Part shown: in pieces, positions 61,994 through 64,000 of the stretch
Layout: each line of letters begins with the position of its first letter
Position numbering within the stretch: position 1 is the stretch's first letter
Assembly: GCF_024757985.1 (NCBI RefSeq)
Contig: NZ_CP103289.1
Coordinates: 3,472,001 to 3,536,000, forward strand
DNA from: Cellulomonas sp. NS3
GTDB lineage: Bacteria; Actinomycetota; Actinomycetes; Actinomycetales; Cellulomonadaceae
Direction: 5' to 3'
DNA: 64,000 bases
Notes under the pieces: model-generated
The model's database searches: none
The model's input: only the letters and a program-made list of their open reading frames with translations
Told to the model about the DNA's origin: nothing
Made by a program: the position numbers and the translations under genes

Positions 61994-62206
61994 GTGCCTG
62001 CGCACCCCCCTCGCCCCGCGTGAACGCTCACGCGTGCACGCACCGCCGCGCGCCGCGGCGACCCAGGGGCGGCCGGGCGAGAATCTCGTCGTCCGCCGCG
62101 CCCCCGTCCGGAGCACGCGCGGTCCGTGGTGCGATGGCTTCACACCCGGTGTCCAGGTCATCGTCGCACCTCCCCCGCGGGAGTGCGTCCGGCGTTCGGG
62201 GGAGCC

Positions 62207-64000
62207 TCAGCGCCGTGCCGCGGTCCCCACCGTGGCCGCCGCGGACACGTCGCCGACCACCACCGCGTCGATGAGCTGGCGCGCCCACGCGAGCAGCGCC
62301 TCGCCGTGCAGCGGCTTGCCGCCGATGCGCGCCGTCGTCGGGAACGGCACGAGGATCGTGCGGATCGCCGGCTTGAGCACCGTGCCGGGGTAGAGCCGCT
62401 TGAGCCGCATCTGCGCCGACTCGGGCAGCTCGACCGGCGCGAAGCGCACGAACTTGCCCTGCGCGGTGACGTCGCTCAGGCCGGCCGCGCGCACGCGGGT
62501 CCGGAACGCCGCGACGTCGAACAGGTTGTTCACGGCGTCCGGGACCGGGCCGTACCGGTCCACGAGCTCCGCGCGGACCTCCGCGAGCGCCGCCTCGTCG
62601 ACCGCGGCGGCGATCTTGCGGTACGCCTCGAGGCGCAGGCGCTCGTGGGCGATGTAGTCGTGCGGCAGGTGCGCGTCGACGGGCAGCTCGATCGTGACGT
62701 CGGGCAGCTCCTCCTCGACCTCGCCGCGGAAGCCCGCGACGGCCTCGCCGACCATCCGGATGTACAGGTCGAAGCCGACGCCCTCGATGTGCCCGGACTG
62801 CTCGCCGCCGAGCAGGTTGCCCGCGCCGCGGATCTCGAGGTCCTTCATCGCGATCGCCATGCCCGCGCCCAGGTCGGTGTTCGCCGCCATCGTCGCGAGC
62901 CGGTCGTGCGCGGTCTCGGTGAGCGGGCGCTCGGGCGGGTACAGGAAGTAGGCGTACGCACGCTCGCGCCCGCGGCCCACGCGCCCGCGCAGCTGGTGGA
63001 GCTGCGAGAGGCCGAGCAGGTCGGCGCGCTCGAGGATGAGCGTGTTCGCGTTCGAGATGTCGAGGCCCGTCTCGACGATCGTGGTGCAGACCAGCACGTC
63101 GAACTTCTTCTCCCAGAAGTCGACGATGACCTGCTCGAGCTGGTGCTCGGGCATCTTGCCGTGCCCGACGGCGACCCGGGCCTCCGGCACGAGCTCGCCC
63201 AGGCGCGCCGCGACCCGCTCGATCGACTCGACGCGGTTGTGCACGTAGAAGACCTGGCCCTCGCGCAGCAGCTCGCGGCGGATGGCCGCGGTGATCTGCT
63301 TCTCGTCGTACCCGCCGACGAACGTGAGCACCGGGTGGCGCTCCTCGGGCGGCGTCGCGAGCGTCGACATCTCGCGGATGCCGGTGACCGCCATCTCGAG
63401 CGTGCGCGGGATCGGGGTCGCGCTCATCGCCAGCACGTCGACGTTGGTCCGCAGCGCCTTGAGCGTCTCCTTGTGCTCGACGCCGAACCGCTGCTCCTCG
63501 TCGACGATCACGAGCCCGAGGTCCTTGAACCGGACCTCTCCCGTGATGAGCCGGTGCGTGCCGATGACGACGTCGATGCTGCCGTCGGCGAGCCCGTCGA
63601 CGATCGCCTTGCTCTCCGCGGCGGTCTGGAAGCGCGAGAGCGCCTTGACCACGACCGGGAACGCCGAGTACCGCTCGGTGAACGTGTCGAGGTGCTGCTG
63701 GACGAGCAGCGTCGTCGGCACGAGCACCGCGACCTGCTTGCCGTCCTGCACGGCCTTGAACGCCGCGCGCACCGCGATCTCGGTCTTGCCGTAGCCGACG
63801 TCGCCGCACACGAGCCGGTCCATCGGGACGGGCTTCTCCATGTCGGCCTTGACCTCGTCGATCGTGGCGAGCTGGTCGGGGGTCTCGACGTACGCGAACG
63901 CGTCCTCGAGCTCGCGCTGCCAGGGGGTGTCCGGGGCGAACGCGTGCCCGGGCGTCGCCATGCGTGCCGAGTACAGGCGGATGAGCTCGGCGGCGATCTC
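62207..64000 (-). CDS. mfd: Transcription-repair coupling factor Mfd (5' end outside window)
   Basis: The C-terminal ~597 residues of an ATP-dependent translocase that removes stalled RNA polymerase and recruits UvrA; the gene continues past the window edge. Visible parts are the RecG-like helicase core: [22 protein letters not shown], Walker [18 protein letters not shown], Walker [46 protein letters not shown] and [16 protein letters not shown]. Then come the Mfd-specific [23 protein letters not shown] and the C-terminal D7 domain ([15 protein letters not shown] region). Membership of the mfd-mazG-eno-divIC neighbourhood is usual for actinobacteria. Two diguanylate cyclases are inserted between mfd and mazG here. 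Confidence 0.96.
   Translation of the reverse strand, partial: EIAAELIRLYSARMATPGHAFAPDTPWQRELEDAFAYVETPDQLATIDEVKADMEKPVPMDRLVCGDVGYGKTEIAVRAAFKAVQDGKQVAVLVPTTLLVQQHLDTFTERYSAFPVVVKALSRFQTAAESKAIVDGLADGSIDVVIGTHRLITGEVRFKDLGLVIVDEEQRFGVEHKETLKALRTNVDVLAMSATPIPRTLEMAVTGIREMSTLATPPEERHPVLTFVGGYDEKQITAAIRRELLREGQVFYVHNRVESIERVAARLGELVPEARVAVGHGKMPEHQLEQVIVDFWEKKFDVLVCTTIVETGLDISNANTLILERADLLGLSQLHQLRGRVGRGRERAYAYFLYPPERPLTETAHDRLATMAANTDLGAGMAIAMKDLEIRGAGNLLGGEQSGHIEGVGFDLYIRMVGEAVAGFRGEVEEELPDVTIELPVDAHLPHDYIAHERLRLEAYRKIAAAVDEAALAEVRAELVDRYGPVPDAVNNLFDVAAFRTRVRAAGLSDVTAQGKFVRFAPVELPESAQMRLKRLYPGTVLKPAIRTILVPFPTTARIGGKPLHGEALLAWARQLIDAVVVGDVSAAATVGTAARR

Overview
The window is a chromosomal stretch of a very GC-rich actinobacterium. 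Third codon positions are almost all G or C, GTG starts are common, and no in-frame TTA codon was noticed in any called gene. A mycothiol S-conjugate amidase (mca), a DUF501-ppx-divIC-eno-mazG-mfd block, and an order of cbs / metB / greA / DUF4307 / mca / hemolysin-III / cis-prenyltransferase resembling M. tuberculosis Rv1077-Rv1086 all say Actinobacteria. The glucoamylase-like GH15, CE7 acetylxylan esterase, alditol oxidase and PfkB sugar kinase point to a plant-biomass degrader of the Cellulomonas type; that is an inference. No insertion sequence, prophage, CRISPR array or rRNA was seen.

Layout: 1-2.4 kb xseA(end)-xseB-sugar kinase; 2.5-7.6 kb secreted GH15 protein, beta-carbonic anhydrase, MFS exporter, fumC; 7.9-15.8 kb a four-gene FtsX-type ABC exporter (two large permeases, two ATPases, one ATPase with a C-terminal AbrB-like segment); 15.9-20.8 kb an orphan chemoreceptor, PIN-PhoH ATPase and cis-prenyltransferase; 21-25.3 kb hemolysin-III protein, nitrilase-superfamily protein, a repeat-tailed membrane protein, mca, DUF4307, greA; 25.4-29.1 kb a tightly coupled metB - AI-2E-family transporter - ilvA operon; 29.3-32.7 kb msrA, YchJ-like, Rdx/SelW-like, alditol oxidase, FKBP; 32.9-38.1 kb an unrecognised membrane protein, CE7 esterase, cbs, YccA/Bax-inhibitor protein; 38.3-42.1 kb ABC ATPase-permease-histidine kinase-response regulator; 42.3-46 kb siderophore-interacting protein, small membrane protein, MarR, AraC, AhpD-like protein; 46.0 kb a tRNA gene; 46.3-49.6 kb type II NADH dehydrogenase, HAAS-like protein, PadR; 49.9-57.9 kb ppx-DUF501-ftsB-eno, the three-gene transhydrogenase, mazG and a SurA-like lipoprotein; 58.5-62 kb two adjacent diguanylate cyclases; 62.2-64 kb mfd (start beyond the window).

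Many operons are joined by 4-bp ATGA/GTGA overlaps, indicating translational coupling, and long perfect hairpins without T-tracts follow several genes. Themes are redox and thiol homeostasis (mca, msrA, AhpD-like, Rdx, ndh, pnt), sulfur amino acid metabolism (cbs, metB, ilvA) and envelope export (FtsX exporter, ABC-2 system with its two-component regulator). The observations most worth a second look are the ATPase-AbrB fusion, a 74-nt tRNA with a UAA anticodon but no long variable arm, a tandem palindromic operator between uppS and the hemolysin-III gene, and a 33-bp minisatellite encoding the tail of a membrane protein in the mca operon.
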